Positions 11,670-55,974 are shown, counted from the stretch's first letter. The stretch: 64,000 nt of DNA from Norana najaformis (GCA_964023275.1 OZ029921.1:31622230-31686229); one strand, 5' to 3'. Program-made: numbers and translations. Notes: generated by a model not told the origin, from the sequence alone.

Positions 11670-12043
11670 ATTCGTTATATCACCTGCGAAACACCCTGGT
11701 TTTCCATCTGTTTTTGTATCACAGACACTTCGCCTGCATAATTAGCTAGTCTTAGCCCTTCAGTGAAGTCACTCTATCTAGTGCTTATCATAATATACTA
11801 GAGGCCAAAACATCGTACATGTATAACCATAAAAGTTTATCAGGACTTCACAGGGAATTGGGTGTATCTAGAAAAAAGTACCGCGGTAGGCCCTATAGGC
11901 TACTTAGGCCTAATTGCCGAGTTCATGAAGCCCGCTTGTGGTTAAGCGTAGGTCGTTAACAGGCCAACTCAGTTGTAGGCTTGTTTATCAACCGAGGCCT
12001 ACAGCGGTGCATTCATGCAACATAACGTAGGCTGAGACTGGAA

Positions 12044-13022
12044 TTTACAGTTCAACTTCCTTTTAAATCTCAGTTAGTATACGGTGGGCGATCGTTTAGT
12101 GCTGGAGGTTTTGAGGTGAAAATTTTCACGAGGTTAAATTCACAAGAAAATATTTTTGTTTAATGACGTTTGCAGGCTTAATCGAGCACTGATTCCTTTG
12201 TAATGGTTTCCTCCGAAGTTAAGCAACCATCAATGTTTTATTAGCACTAATAACCGCCAAAAGTAAAATTCACGCCGGCCAAAACAAAATTTACAATTCA
12301 ACTTCCTTTTAAATCTCAGTTTGTGTACGGGCGATCGTTTAGTGCTGGAGGTTTTAAGTTGAACATTTCTGCGAGGTTAAATTCAAAAGAAAAGTATTTT
12401 GTTTAAATGACGTTTGCAGACTTAATTGAGCACTGATTCCTTTATAATGGGATCCTTCAGAATCGATGTTTCCTGATCACTAATAACCGCCAAAAGTACA
12501 AATCACGCCGGTCAAAACAAAATTTACAATTCAGTTTCCTTTTAAATCTCAATGTATAGGGCCTACAGGCGATCATTCAGTGGAGATTTTGAGTTGGAAA
12601 TTTTCACGAGGTTAAATTCACAAGAAAATATTTTGTTGAAATGACGTTCGCAGTCTAAACCGAGCACTGATTAATAGCCATCTTTTATAATAGGATTTTC
12701 CGAAGTTAAAACCACCATCGATGTTATCTGACCTTTAATAACGGTCAAAAGTACAAATCACGCCGGCCAAAACAAAATTTACAATTCAGCTTCCTTTTTA
12801 ATCTCAGTGTATACGGGCTATCATTTAGTAATAGAGATTTTGAGTTGAAAATTTTCACGAGGTTAAATTCACAAGAAAATATTTTGTTGAAATGACGTTC
12901 GCAGTCTTAACCGAGCACTGATTAATAGCCATCTTTTATAATAGGATTTTCCGAAGTTAAAACCACCTTCGATGTTATCTGACCTTTAATAACAGTCAAA
13001 AATAAAAATCAAGCAAGCCATA
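12044..13022. repeat. Satellite array, four units of about 233-255 bp, upstream of the TNF-like gene
   Basis: Units begin at about 12044, 12290, 12523 and 12778 with tttacaattcaacttccttt and end with caaaagtaaaattcacgcc. Shared blocks include ttttcacgaggttaaattca, gagcactgatt and ccgaagttaa. Units 3 and 4 are closest to each other. No coding frame. Confidence 0.9.
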
Positions 13023-13057
13023 ACCACTTAGCTGTCAGAATCTAGTCTGGTTTAAAT

Positions 13058-13200
13058 CGTAATCGTAATCAGAAATTTGTATAGCGCCTCTTCAAGAGAA
13101 GCTAATCAGAGGTGCTCTCTGCGCTAGCCTTAACGATGTTGCTTAGATAACTAGAAGAGCCTCCAGTGGCAAGCTCGCACACACGTAGAGCACTACCAAC
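13058..13200 (-). mobile_element. Non-LTR retroelement 3' end, family 1
   Basis: Begins aatcgtaatcgtaatcag (reversed tail), then tagcgcctcttcaagagaag and gctctctgcgctagcc. Ends gctcgcacacacgtag. Confidence 0.75.
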
Positions 13201-13721
13201 AGATTAAATAATAAATATTTTAGACCACTGAATAACATGAATTCTTTTTTCTTTGTACGACTAATAATTAAGACTAAACAGGGGCCTATTGGTTAGCCTA
13301 TTTTATGGTCTGTTCTAGTTTAGTAATTTTGGACCTGAGGATGGGATAGGACTTAAGAGATCAATGTGAGATCAAATGAAACAGACCAGTGCAGGACAGA
13401 AATTTAGATATGAATTGATATAAAGAAGTTAAGAGAAGTGGACAACATAATGGGAAAGAGGAAAGAAAAGATACACACACACACCAGGCGAGTTGGAAAG
13501 AAGAATTAGTCAGGTGTGCAGTGCTTTTGTGAGGTACTTAAAAGGCGCTATATCAAGCGTTTATGAACCCACAGATACAATCAGTTCAGAGGAGGAGAAA
13601 AAGAGATAAAGGTAACTGTCGCCTATTCCATTGCAATTCCAACGGATCTCAATCGTGACCGACCGATGGGCAGAACTACCTACCGACCGACCGACTGACT
13701 GACTGTTAATCGGGATCCTCT

Positions 13722-14170
13722 GTAGATATAATCTAAGAACTTCTGTAGCGCCACTGCAATAATGCTCAAGGCATCAGTCGATGGTCGCTGATATACAAAA
13801 TCACTGCCCAAGCCAAATTCCATGGTGCGGACTCACCATGGAATTTGGAAAAGCCAAAGAGCAGTTCAGAAGACACAGAGAGCCTACGGAGGAAATGAGT
13901 TCAGGAAGAGGTGAGTTTTTAGTCGAGATCTGAAGGCAGAAACAGAATTTGCCGCGCGAACATTTGCCGGAAGAGAGTTCCAGAGTCTAGGGCCAGCGAC
14001 AGAAAAGGCACGCCTGCCAAGAGCTGTCCTTGTCCACGGAATAGTGAGATTCAGACAGCTAGAAAACCTGGTGGAGTAGAGATAAGTCGTGGGAGTCAGT
14101 ACAGAGTGAAGATGGCGAGGTTGGCTGAAATGTAGAGTCTTGTATACAATTAGTCCAGTCTTGAAACATT
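13722..14170 (-). mobile_element. LINE 3' fragment (reverse transcriptase C-terminus)
   Basis: The minus strand encodes RRAFSVAGPRLWNSLPANVR followed by SAFRSRLKTHLF, the familiar end of LINE ORF2, then a 3'UTR ending gcgctacagaagttc and an atctaa-like tail. The same 3' block recurs at 29123, 40904, 42978 and elsewhere. Confidence 0.85.
13813..13848. other. Perfect hairpin, 15-bp stem, inside a LINE 3'UTR
   Basis: CCAAATTCCATGGTG, loop cggact, then its exact reverse complement. Sister LINE copies have only one arm. Confidence 0.9.
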
Positions 14171-14769
14171 CAAACCCGTTAAGGTATATGGTAGGACCTT
14201 CCGAAGCGACTGGCTTACTGTCTCTAGAACATCGTTCCTTTAAATAACCCATTTTGTTGTCGTAACCAACAGTAACATACAAACAGAAATATCTACTCAC
14301 TTCAGAATCATTTGCTTAAATCGAAACAACATCTCCATTTCTTTCCCAGTCTTTCTTTTCCGACAGAAATCACTCTGGACAACGGAGCAGGGTTGGCACT
14401 CACCCGTCGCAATCTATTTCGGGCGGCGGAATTTCCTGTTTTTTCTGTCTTAGCTGCTTTCGTTTTTACTACGGCCCTACGGATAGAACGCAATCCAGAG
14501 GTCATGAACTCTAGTCATAGTATTTGACGGAAAACCGAATGGTGGAATATGTTGAACCGTTTAGGCCTCTCCGCATAAAGTGGGATTGTGATTGTGTACT
14601 ATAGATCTATACTGGCATTAAAGGGCTAGAGCCGCAGCTCCTAGCAGGCCTATAGCAGGTGCTTGTGGGCGGGATTTACCGCAAAACGCTGACACATCTG
14701 TGGCATATATTGTTATGGGAACAGCATGACGTCGGGGCTTTCCATGGACCGATCCTTTCGATGCTGTGG

Positions 14770-14935
14770 GACAATCATAATCGTAATTCCGAGGATTCTA
14801 CAGCGCCCAACGAAAGCCGCGCCGCGGGGACCAGCTTATTCACAGGCGCTCAGTCAAAACAAAATCGATAGGCAAAAGGGTTCGGTTCCAGGTCAAGACC
14901 CAAAAGTCAGAAGTCAATGGTGCCGATATTTCGAA
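14770..14935 (-). mobile_element. Non-LTR 3' end, family 2
   Basis: Starts with the reversed tail aatcataatcgtaattccg, then gcccaacgaaagccgcg, ccagcttattcacaggcg and caaaacaaaatcgatagg. Other copies: 15090, 21170, 24055 (opposite strand), 33375, 46180, 54786. Confidence 0.65.
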
Positions 14936-15089
14936 CCTGACTCTCCTGATTTGATTAAGATTAAGATAAAAATAACGAATGCGGAGGAACGGATGGGTGG
15001 AAAGATGTCGGAGAGGGCTAGATAATCAAATCACTGGTCATCAGGAGCCATGTTGCAGATGGACCAAGATTCCAGATGGAATCAAAGAC

Positions 15090-15480
15090 AGATCGTAATC
15101 GTAAAGTTGAGATTTCTAAAGCGCTGAATGGAAATGGACCGACTGTGGCCGGTAAAGAAACGAACCCTGTTGAGAGAAAAGGCCATCCTAAGGACGTTGC
15201 CCATCCGGCGACCGTGGAAGAGCCAGAGTCGGATCCCGAGGCATAGCTTTACAGAGTTGGTTCCCTTAAGGAGCTAACCAATCCTGAACCTTACTTGGAG
15301 AGAATGTTGACTTCCCATTTCTCTCAGCTTAAGCACAACCCATCCTAGCAGCTCCTTTCCCCTTCTCTCCCTGATCTTTTGGCAGCCGGACTTGGTTCCT
15401 GATATGGCATCTTTGGACAACCCTACTGACTTGACGCAGCGCTCGTGAATAATTTGGTGACTTGCGCTTATTCTTAAACA
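15090..15480. mobile_element. Rearranged family 2 fragments
   Basis: A minus-oriented head (gatcgtaatcgtaaagttga, ctaaagcgctg) followed by an opposite piece with cttatggcgcagcgctcg-like sequence (ttgacgcagcgctcgtgaat). Two fragments probably inserted or rearranged together. Confidence 0.45.
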
Positions 15481-16027
15481 AATTTTAGACATTCAACCCT
15501 AACTATTAAGCTTGGTTTTTCTAAACGTAAACCGGTTCTCTATATGTACACTCTGGGTTTTTCTCAGTATAGTTTTTCTCACGGTTATCACTTGAATAGT
15601 GCGAGAAGTTTCGTATATACAGAGCCAGTGTAATCGTGCATACAGAACCCTGGTTTTCTTGTGACGCACAAGTTTCGTAGCTGTCTTCGCGGACTTTTCT
15701 GAGGCTAAGTTTCCGCAAGCAACAGTCAACTTGGTTGAAATTCCAAGATGACTCAATGGACTCATTGAATGCTACTTTTTCTGAATTCCAAGAATGAGCC
15801 TATTGGCCTAGGCCTATCTGTAGCTTAGACTAAAAAGCCAGTACTAAATGCAACAATTGTGCAATGGGCTACTTTAGGCATCGGCTATTCTGCTTTCAGA
15901 TGACCCGATCGCCGAAGAATGCAAAAGGATCCGTATTCACAATATACTAATAGGCCCTAACAAAATCTGCGATGTAATTTCAGACCTATACGTGTAAATG
16001 TAGCCTACTTTGTAACTGCTAACTGAA

Positions 16028-16170
16028 TGTAATAATAATAATAGTAGTAGTAGTAGTGGTAGTGGTAGTAATAGTGGTAGTAGTGGTGGTGGTAGTGGTG
16101 GTAGTGGTAGTAGTAGTAGTAAGTATTATTATTATTATTTATTAATATTATATTAATATTTATAGTAATA
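16028..16170. repeat. TAG/TAA microsatellite
   Basis: aataataatagtagtag followed by gtggtagtgg variants, at the tail side of the LINE piece at 16171. Confidence 0.9.
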
Positions 16171-16600
16171 ATCCAGAACTTCTGCAGAAAATAATAATGC
16201 TAAGGCATCGGTCGATGGTCGTGACAAGCAAAGTCGGTGTGCAAGCCAAATTCAAGGTAAGCACGGTCAAATTCCCAAAGGTAAATCTGAGAAGATACAG
16301 AATCAGCCTGTGGAAGAAATGAGTCCAGCGAAAGACACGTTTTGGCGAAGGATGGGTTTTTGGGTAAAAGGCCAACACAGACTCAACAGGGCGAACCTTT
16401 GCTGGAAGAAAGAGCCTGGAGCCAGCAACGGAGAAGGCATACCCACCAAGAGCAGTCCTTGTCCTCAGTATAGTCAGAGTGAGACAGTCATATCCAGAGA
16501 ACCCGGTAGAGTACTTACAAGTCTTGGGAGTCAGCATGAAACGAAGACAGCGAGGTTGGCTGAAATGTAGAATCTTACAGACAATTAGCCTGGTGTTGAA
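16171..16600 (-). mobile_element. LINE 3' fragment, degraded
   Basis: The minus strand gives LTILRTRTALGGYAFSVAGS, a broken version of the 13722-14170 peptide, and the cttctgcagaa and ggcatcggtcgatggtcg 3'UTR blocks. Confidence 0.75.
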
Positions 16601-16644
16601 ATTTATTATTTTTTCTATCGTAGCCAGTGCAATGATTTTAGGGC

Positions 16645-16677
<33 letters not shown>

Positions 16678-17274
16678 TGATAATTCGGAGTTTTAGTGAT
16701 AGCTCTGGTTGAAGTGTTTTGGAGCCTTTCAAGTGGCATCAAATTAGCTTTGTAACATTATCAACAGAATACATGCATGCATACATACATACATACATAC
16801 ATACGTGCATACATATATGCAAGTACTTTTTTTATCAGACTGTAGCATTTAAAATACTTCGTAAACACGATATACTGCAGTTAAAGGTAATTAAAATTAT
16901 CTAACGAAATTAACAATTTTTAAATCCGCTCAAACGATCATCTGACATCTGAGTATCCGGATAAGTCGTGTAGTACAGACTGTTAGTTATATTTTTAGGG
17001 TACGACTAAACAGGCAGTAAAATGGTGAGCCAATAAGCTTCGGAAGGTAACATTATGTCGCAATCTTCTATAGCATTTAAAGATATTATCCAGGCCTAAT
17101 TATACAAGATACTCTATAATATTTAATTATATAAACACGATATAGACACAAAACAAATGGTTTATTTGCGTCATTTAAACCGTAGACCTTCTTGAATCAG
17201 TTTTCAATGGAACACTAATTTTTTCATCAGTTGTACGTAAAACGTTTCATATCAGCGGCACTTCACCGTCTTTC

Positions 17275-17650
17275 AGCATCGTTCTCACATCATCCACTGT
17301 GTAAATGTCAGCATTGACTGTCCTGACGTCATCCATTGTGCAAAAACGTCACCGTGTATTGTGCCGACGTCATGCACAGTGATCATGCCAGCGTTGACTA
17401 TCATGACGTCAACCATTGTGCTAATGTTAGCGTTGATTATGCTGACATCAGCCGTTGTGCTATCGTCAGCATTCTTTGTGCTGATATTCAATATGCCTAC
17501 GTCGACGTTGACAGTCCTGACGTCATCCATTGTGCTAACTTCAACTATAAATGTGCTGATGTCATCCGCTGCGCTAAACGTTGATTGCTATGGCGTTGAT
17601 TGTGTTGACATCATTCATTGTGATAACGCCAGAGCTGATTAACCTGATGT
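17275..17650. repeat. 39-bp minisatellite with TGACGTCA motifs, past the ABCC copy A stop
   Basis: About nine degenerate units of roughly 39 bp built from ctgacgtcatccattgtgct and a second half ending in gttgattatg. Three units keep the perfect palindrome TGACGTCA (near 17322, 17404 and 17519), the consensus cAMP response element; others differ by one base. It lies 250 to 600 bp past the ABCC stop. Confidence 0.8.
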
Positions 17651-17899
17651 TAGCTGTTGGTTTTTGTTATTTTTCAGACATTTATATCGCGCTAATTAAT
17701 GAATTCGCAGCAGGAATCAATTTAGAACTCTCACTTCTACACAGCAGTGCTCGGGAATATTCAGAATGCTTACTAGAGACGGAAGAATCGCAATATTACG
17801 AAACCGAAGACATTCGAAAAATACGACAGTCATTTGATTAAATGCAGAAATAAATGTTAGCAGTTCTTGTGGCTCGTATTTCAGACCCAGACAAGAGGC

Positions 17900-49328
<31,429 letters not shown>

Positions 49329-49542
49329 TCCGATTACGTAATGTAAACTGTTACTCACCACCACACGCACAAATCAAATCTAATTCACAGGAACCAAGAC
49401 CTTTGGGTCAGTTTCTGTGTCAAGTCGTATTGACATCAAATCGTGTAGGCAATACAATGACTTCTATAGCGCCATTATGACACTAGCGTCCTTGTTATAG
49501 AATTATATATATCTGCTAGTATTTATTTTTTTGCTGAAAACT

Positions 49543-50553
49543 GACGCCATGGTAGTAGGACAACGCTAAAATCCAGTCCATATCTTGCATGTAGAACTGC
49601 AGGCGGCCCCAGTTGAAATAACCTGCAAGTATATAATACATATTAATTACTTCGTAAAAAACAAGCTCTGATGCTTTTTTTTTGCATCTGTTCATTTATA
49701 TAGCATCTTTAGAACCTCACAAAGGCAGAGTAGGTAGCTTAATGTAATAGAAGACTCATATAGCGCCATTTCAAGACTTCCGTCTATTCAGATACGCTCT
49801 CAATCAAGGTCGATATATAGGACGGTTTCGGAAGGTTTGACATGGAAGAACGCTCACAACTGTCTGTTAATAGAGCATTCCAGTTGTAACTGTCTTTAAA
49901 TAGAGCATACCAGTAGTTTTCCCACGCAGTGTAGTCCATTCAGCGGCAAAACCCATATAGTCAGAGGGTCAGATGTAAATCCCCTTAATAATAATCTGAT
50001 GGTGTTTTAGCATTTGGAGAATTACTTTGCTTTAGATATTCACACAGTCATTGTATCGGATGAATCTGCAAACGGTGCGTTGCCAGCTGATGATCAATCG
50101 AATTCTAATGCAAAAATTAATGAATGACCTTTCTCAATGCTCATTTCGGATATAAGCTCCACGTTAGGCCTACAGGACCGTTGTGTCATTCATGGTGACA
50201 ATTTTATTGCGGCAAGTTATATAGTTTTACTCGTGCAAACCGTGAAAACCGTTTCGTTGTTGTATAAAGACCAACTTTCGGAACATATATACAAAATAGG
50301 ATATTTTCAGCCGGTATAGGGATTTAGACAGGTAGAAAGGCAAACACCAAGAATATGAAAGAAATTTGACAAGTTCATTATCGGAACTCCAGTGTTGGGT
50401 GAAGATACACTGATGTAAGTTTTCTGTAATTGTCAGCTTTAAATGGGTCTTTCTTTTTCTGCGCTGAAACGCAAAACGTGGCCGCGAGCTAGGTCATCAA
50501 CGCCAGTGCAGCTTTATTTTTGCCTGAAACTTACCTGCATCCACGGATGACAT
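49543..50553 (-). other. Two weak candidate exons upstream of ABCC copy A
   Basis: ATGTCATCCGTGGATGCAG at 50535-50553, with an in-frame TGA just before it and a GTAAGT donor. An acceptor at 49622 opens YFNWGRLQFYMQDMDW in the matching phase. I see no donor that joins this to ABCC exon 1 in phase, and do not recognise the peptide. Confidence 0.2.
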
Positions 50554-50892
50554 TCACAAAGAATTTATCGCAGGTCATGTTACTTGCTGCGTTTCCAACA
50601 GTTTCACGAAATCAAGCAGTATTGGTCTGCTGTTGTCTTTACTAATTAATGGATACTGGAATGCGTTCCAACATAGAGGTCGCGTTCTATGACAAAAATA
50701 TGCCAGTGGCAGTGTGTAGACTTCTGTGCAACAATTTATGTATACGACTCAATTCTACACCGGTGTTTGTCCACACTTTGTTGCGAAAGCATCCACACTA
50801 GTGTACATGTAGGAAAATCAGCTCAATTAAAGATGCAGAAAAAGTTGATAACACTTTTTTAACAGGGAATCTAAATCTGAATTTTGATTAAT

Positions 50893-51330
50893 TAGCAATA
50901 TCTATGGCGCCAGTGGCTATTGCAAAAGGCATCAACCGATGGCGCACTAAATCCAAACTGCAAGTAGGTCAGGGTCCAAAAGGCCGGTCCACAGAGACAG
51001 AAAGACAGTCCACGGTGAATAAGCAGTTTGAAATTGGTCGGTCTTGAGTAAGAACGAAATGAAACAAGCGACTGCGCCGATCGAACACTTACAACGAGAG
51101 AGTTAAATTTTGTTCCAGCATCTTAAAAAGCTCCTTCACCAAAAACAGTTCTCGTTTTAGATATAACCAAAAATTAATCAGATCACCTTATCTCTGAATA
51201 GCTATAAACACTGGGAAATATTTTATTGCTTCTAAATACTGCGGTTGGCTAAATTTCAGTATTTTGAAAATCAAAAGCTCCAATTTGAAACAGATTAACC
51301 CCAATTTGAAACTTTCATTCTGCTTCAGTC
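50893..51330 (-). mobile_element. LINE 3' fragment
   Basis: gcaatatctatggcgccagt, aaaggcatcaaccgatggcg and aacgaaatgaaacaagcgac match 19741-20340. Confidence 0.75.
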
Positions 51331-51469
51331 AGTCAGTCTGACTCCATTTTGATAAAATATATTGTCTTACGGATACGCATACCATGAAATAAACCTATTT
51401 TGTACTGCCCGCGCTGTGTTTATATATATACCATGCAATACACCTATTTGATATTGCTCTGGGATTCTT

Positions 51470-51720
51470 TTTTTCTTCTGGTTCTCTGCTCTCAGGTATG
51501 TTCAAACGTCCGATGTCGCCACTTCTTTCTGTGCTGAGCTTCTTCAATCGACCTGCTGTATCCATCCGTCATCATCGAATCCAGCAGCATCCCGCGGGGT
51601 CTTCCTTTTGTCCTCCTCCCCTCCATTCTGCCCTCATTGACGGTTCTCAAGAGTGAGTCCCCTCTCACTATGTGGCCAATCCAATGCCCTGGTATTAATC
51701 CTGGATTCTGTCTATTGAAG
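51470..51720 (-). mobile_element. RTE-like LINE tail fragment
   Basis: The minus strand reads GHIVRGDSLLRTVNEGRMEG, RRTKGRPRGMLLDSM and RKKWRHRTFEHT, the common end of LINE ORFs of the RTE type or a relative. Confidence 0.75.
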
Positions 51721-52792
51721 TTGGTTGTAGCCTATATTTAGGGAGACTAAACAGAGTAGGCCAGAGGTACCAAATGAACGGTATTATAGTCTGGAAATGA
51801 TCTAGGCCTTCTATGTCTCCCTCTCTCATGTTCTGTCGGCTTCCCAAGGTATCTGTGTAATCCGTCAATCCAGAATCGGACTCCGCTGTTCTGGTTCTGC
51901 GTGTGTGCAAGAACCCGCTCTTGGAGACTTTCCCAGCTATTGCAGTATTTGTTTACGGATGAACTTGTTATTTTTAACGAACTCTAGCATCCTACAGTCA
52001 AACAGGGGCAGGCTACGAGAGGTCCTTACTGAAGACGTTATAAAAATCCAGTTATATAATGTACATAAATTTATCTCGGTTCAGCCTAGGTCTATAGCCC
52101 CGCCCGGTTAAATAACAGGTTCCAGAATAAGCTGCCGATCCAGGTGATCGAAGGTCATTCCAGGCAGATGCAACACTAAACGAGTCCTAAGCGTTTCAAA
52201 CGATGGCGTAAGGCGGCGTGTACCAACGGTCGACGTGTGCGTAAGCGTCTACTTCACATGAATATTATGTTTGGGGAGAACATTCATTATGGAGGTTTTC
52301 CTGCGCTGCAGTTGTGACACGATTTGCACCGATCAGCGTAGGCCTACACGCAGGCCTCAAAACGATACGAACCGACTGAACACGAGCGTGGTCGATTCAG
52401 CGTTTATCAGTTTTACACACAGATCAGCAACTTATAGATCAATCGGTGGATAATCGACCGCAAGGGATCGATGAGTCGACGATAGGTAGGGACTCACCTG
52501 GGCTACGAGGAAACAGCGACGCGAAACTCACGGTCCTGTCAAATGGCTATTTTGATCTTGGTAAATAAAGCTGTACTGTACTATATTGCAACCGTTGAAG
52601 AACGTCTCTCTCGCTCTCTTTCTCTTTCTCTCTCTGTCTTTATATATATAATACACATATTAGAATACATTAATTATTTTCATAGTGAAAGGTTATTACT
52701 CGTTTAGTGTATGTATGTGTATATAACGCGAAACGATAAAAAACCTAAGTCCAACAAGTCCAACAGGTCAAGAATAACTCTGTCTCTCTCTA

Positions 52793-52847
<55 letters not shown>

Positions 52848-55050
52848 ATATACATATAAAACGCGTAACTATAAAAATACTTAAGTCCAACAGGTCAAGG
52901 ATATCCAATAAACTCCGATGCTTTCATCAACACGCATTCGTCAACAAGGGCGGATCTATCGTCATTGTCCCCCGTCGTCTGCAGCGTTGTGCTAGAAGAC
53001 TCTGTAAGCAAAATTGTTTATGTTGGTTAGTGTGAAGCGTGACGTTTATAGGTAGGGTTCAATCGTACACCTGGTGTATATATGCATATATGCAAAGTAG
53101 TTAAGGTGTTGAGGTATATTGTCGTGTAAGATAGGATACAATTGTGGTAACAGTCAAGACTGAAGTAGTAGTAAGAAGAAATGTTTTGCGAGTTGATAAT
53201 TTACACGTAAATATCGTAGTTTTTGTTCGATTGAGTAAGAAAGAAAGTTTACATTTGTTATCCGCCTCACATTCACAAACGGAGAGAAAACAAGGCGAGG
53301 CAACGGAAAAACTGCAGATTCGAAATAAAGAAGACAGACGTGGAGGAAGACGTACAGGAGGTAAAACTACGCAGAAACCTGGGACAGGTTTAAACTTTAT
53401 TTGTTCGGCACAAAACCAAACCACCGTCCGTAAAGGTGACTTTCAGAGGCGGTTAGTACTTGAAATAAACAAGTAAGAATGAGCAGGGTCGAGACCGTAC
53501 AGTAGCTATAGAAGAATCCTACCCCCAGCCTCCCCACTAGGAATTCTGGTTGGGTTTTCGGCCGTCAGATAACATGTTGTAGAACCTTGTACTCTAGCGT
53601 AGCATAACAGTAGTCTCTGTACTCTGTTCAGCCTACAATTTCGATTTGACAGCGTCGTTAAATAAACGTTATCAACCATCCATCTGGCGAGTAGATCACT
53701 AATCACAACTAAGCTACTTTCCGGTAACTTCTGAACTTTGAACTCTAGAGGCCCCAAGAGAATAGAAAGAGATGAAATGCAGATGGACTGTGTCTACTAA
53801 ATTCGAGTGATGAGTCAGGATTGAGTCTTGTGTTAACCTATTTTATCTCATGTAGAAATATCAGGTGTCCACAGATGTCTAGGTCTTTGTAAACAAGTGT
53901 TAGAATTTAACTACATTGCAAGTCTATTAAATTCTGTATAGAATTTATACTGTTATTTTGTAAATGTTGTAGTATAAACACACATCAGAAGCTGAGAAAC
54001 AAAACAAAGAGCAGACAGAAAGCAAAAAGGGCAGTCTTACTTTGTTCATTGTGGAAGTGGGTCAAAAGAAGCGCTATCTGTAAGTTCCACCAGAATTACG
54101 ACAATTATCTGATCCATCATACGAAACCATCACCTCTTCACCCCTTGCAATCGTTGGGCGCTGAGGAAATCTCGAGTTTACAATTACAATTACGACCACG
54201 AAACAGATTTTAAAATATCCTGTAGAGATCGGCAATGAAACAAAATACACTTGGTGGTCTTACAACCTTGTGATTGAATACGTACTAGTAATCTACAAAA
54301 ATATGGACTAGAATACAATGTAAATACCTCAAAATAATGCAAGGACAATAGCCCAAAATGACGTATTTGTAAAACAGAAAAGCTCAGCTTCAGGGAGGGC
54401 TTCACCCTCTGACCCCCGATCTGTCGATTTTAATTCTTTCAAATTTTATTTCATGAAATACTCTTTAAACAGTTAAATGATCGTTTTGGCCTGTATTTTT
54501 TTAAATTCTGGATAATATTGTCTTTCTTTGCTGTTGAGATAAGTTTAACTAATTAATTTCTTGTTTGTTTTTTGTTTACATCCCGTTCGCGTTATGGGCA
54601 TCATCCGACCTGCATTTTCTGTATTATATGATCGGCATGGGCACATCAGATTCCCAACCACAGTCTCCTAATTTGTGGGTTTAGGTCCATAATAACATTG
54701 GCTGGCACTCTAGTTAGTATTCTGCGTTCATAAGTTGCCCACGAACTGAAAAACTGTTCTCTTATTTGGGTGACGCCTTTTTATCTGCTGTGACAAAATA
54801 AAATCGATAGGCAAAGGGTTCGTTTCCAGGTCAAGATCCAAGAGTCAGGCAGGCAGACAGTCGGACGGCTATGGTGGATGGTGCTTGAAATTGAACCAAG
54901 AGAGATAAAGAAGAAGAGGAAGAATTAGGGTGAGATTTCTGGAAAGGAAAAGTCTTCAGTTTTCAGTGAAAGACCAGCGCAGAAAATGCAAGAGGTGAAG
55001 TGTTGGAGAGTTCGTATGATGGATCAGGTAATTGTCGCAATTCTGGCAGG
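51720..55050. other. Intergenic region between ABCC copies, no gene supported
   Basis: Some CG-rich patches near 52190-52510 and frames at 53101-53480 with no recognised similarity. A family 2 non-LTR piece lies at 54786-55050, up to the start of duplication copy B. The promoter of copy A should lie in or before this span; no TATA box is clear. Confidence 0.4.
52790..52848. repeat. TGTC tetranucleotide repeat
   Basis: About 14 tgtc units after a ctct stretch. Confidence 0.95.
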
Positions 55051-55414
55051 AGGTCATTAGCTTTGTAACATTATCAATAGAATTCATGCATGCTTGCACG
55101 TACACATACATGCATATATACATGCATGCATGCAAACATACATACATGCATACATATATACATACATATATATATACGTGCATACATATATGCGTGTATT
55201 TTTTAAAAATCAGACGACAATTTCTAGCATTCAAAAGACTTCGTAAAACACGATATATTGCACTTATAGGTAATTTTCTAATGAAATTGATAATTTTTAA
55301 ATCGAAAAAGATCACCTGCCATCTGAGTATCCGGTTAATTCTTAATTTTTAATTATAGCTTTAGGGTAGGACTAAACAAGCAGCAAAATGGTGGGCCAAT
55401 AAGTATCGGAATAA

Positions 55415-55768
55415 TAAGACAATTTATATAGCGCCGTAGCACAAACGAGGCCGAAGAAAAGGGCGCTGTACATGGGTTCAAAAATCAAGTACAGTCATAA
55501 GATATCCTAAAAATGTGTGTTGAGTCGTGACTTCAGTCGGTCCAGGGATGGGGCATTCGTCACATTGTCAGGAAGACTCTTCCACGCAGTGGTCCGGCGA
55601 CAGTGAAGGAACCTTCGCCGAGCTTCGTGGAAGACCGCGGGACATGCAGTTGATTCCTCGATGAAGACCGTAGCCGATGTGTTTTGGTTGTCGGCTGTTC
55701 GAATTCAGAAGTCGGATATATAGTCTGGTAGAAGACCATTAAGAGCCTTGTATGTAATTAGTTTATAT
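55415..55768 (-). mobile_element. LINE 3' fragment, family 3, only in ABCC copy B
   Basis: The minus strand gives ITYKALNGLLPDYISDF and SLDRLKSRLNTHF, typical of a LINE ORF2 end. Copy A at about 17045 lacks it. Confidence 0.85.
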
Positions 55769-55974
55769 TATGTCGCAATCTTCTGTGGTATTTAAAGATA
55801 TTATCTAGGCCTAACTGTAACAAGATAATCTATAATATTTAATTATATAAAAACGATTTAGACACAAATCAGCCTATGCGTATTATTTAAACCGTAGACC
55901 TTCCTGAGTGAGTTTTTAATAGAATCACAATACACAAATTTGTTTCATTAGTTGTACATAAAACATGTAGCTTC

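Noticed and set aside
53460-53760. Segment with a terminal-repeat-like look (polyadenylation-type signal)
   Set aside because: No second copy, primer site or coding part in the window; not enough to call an LTR element.
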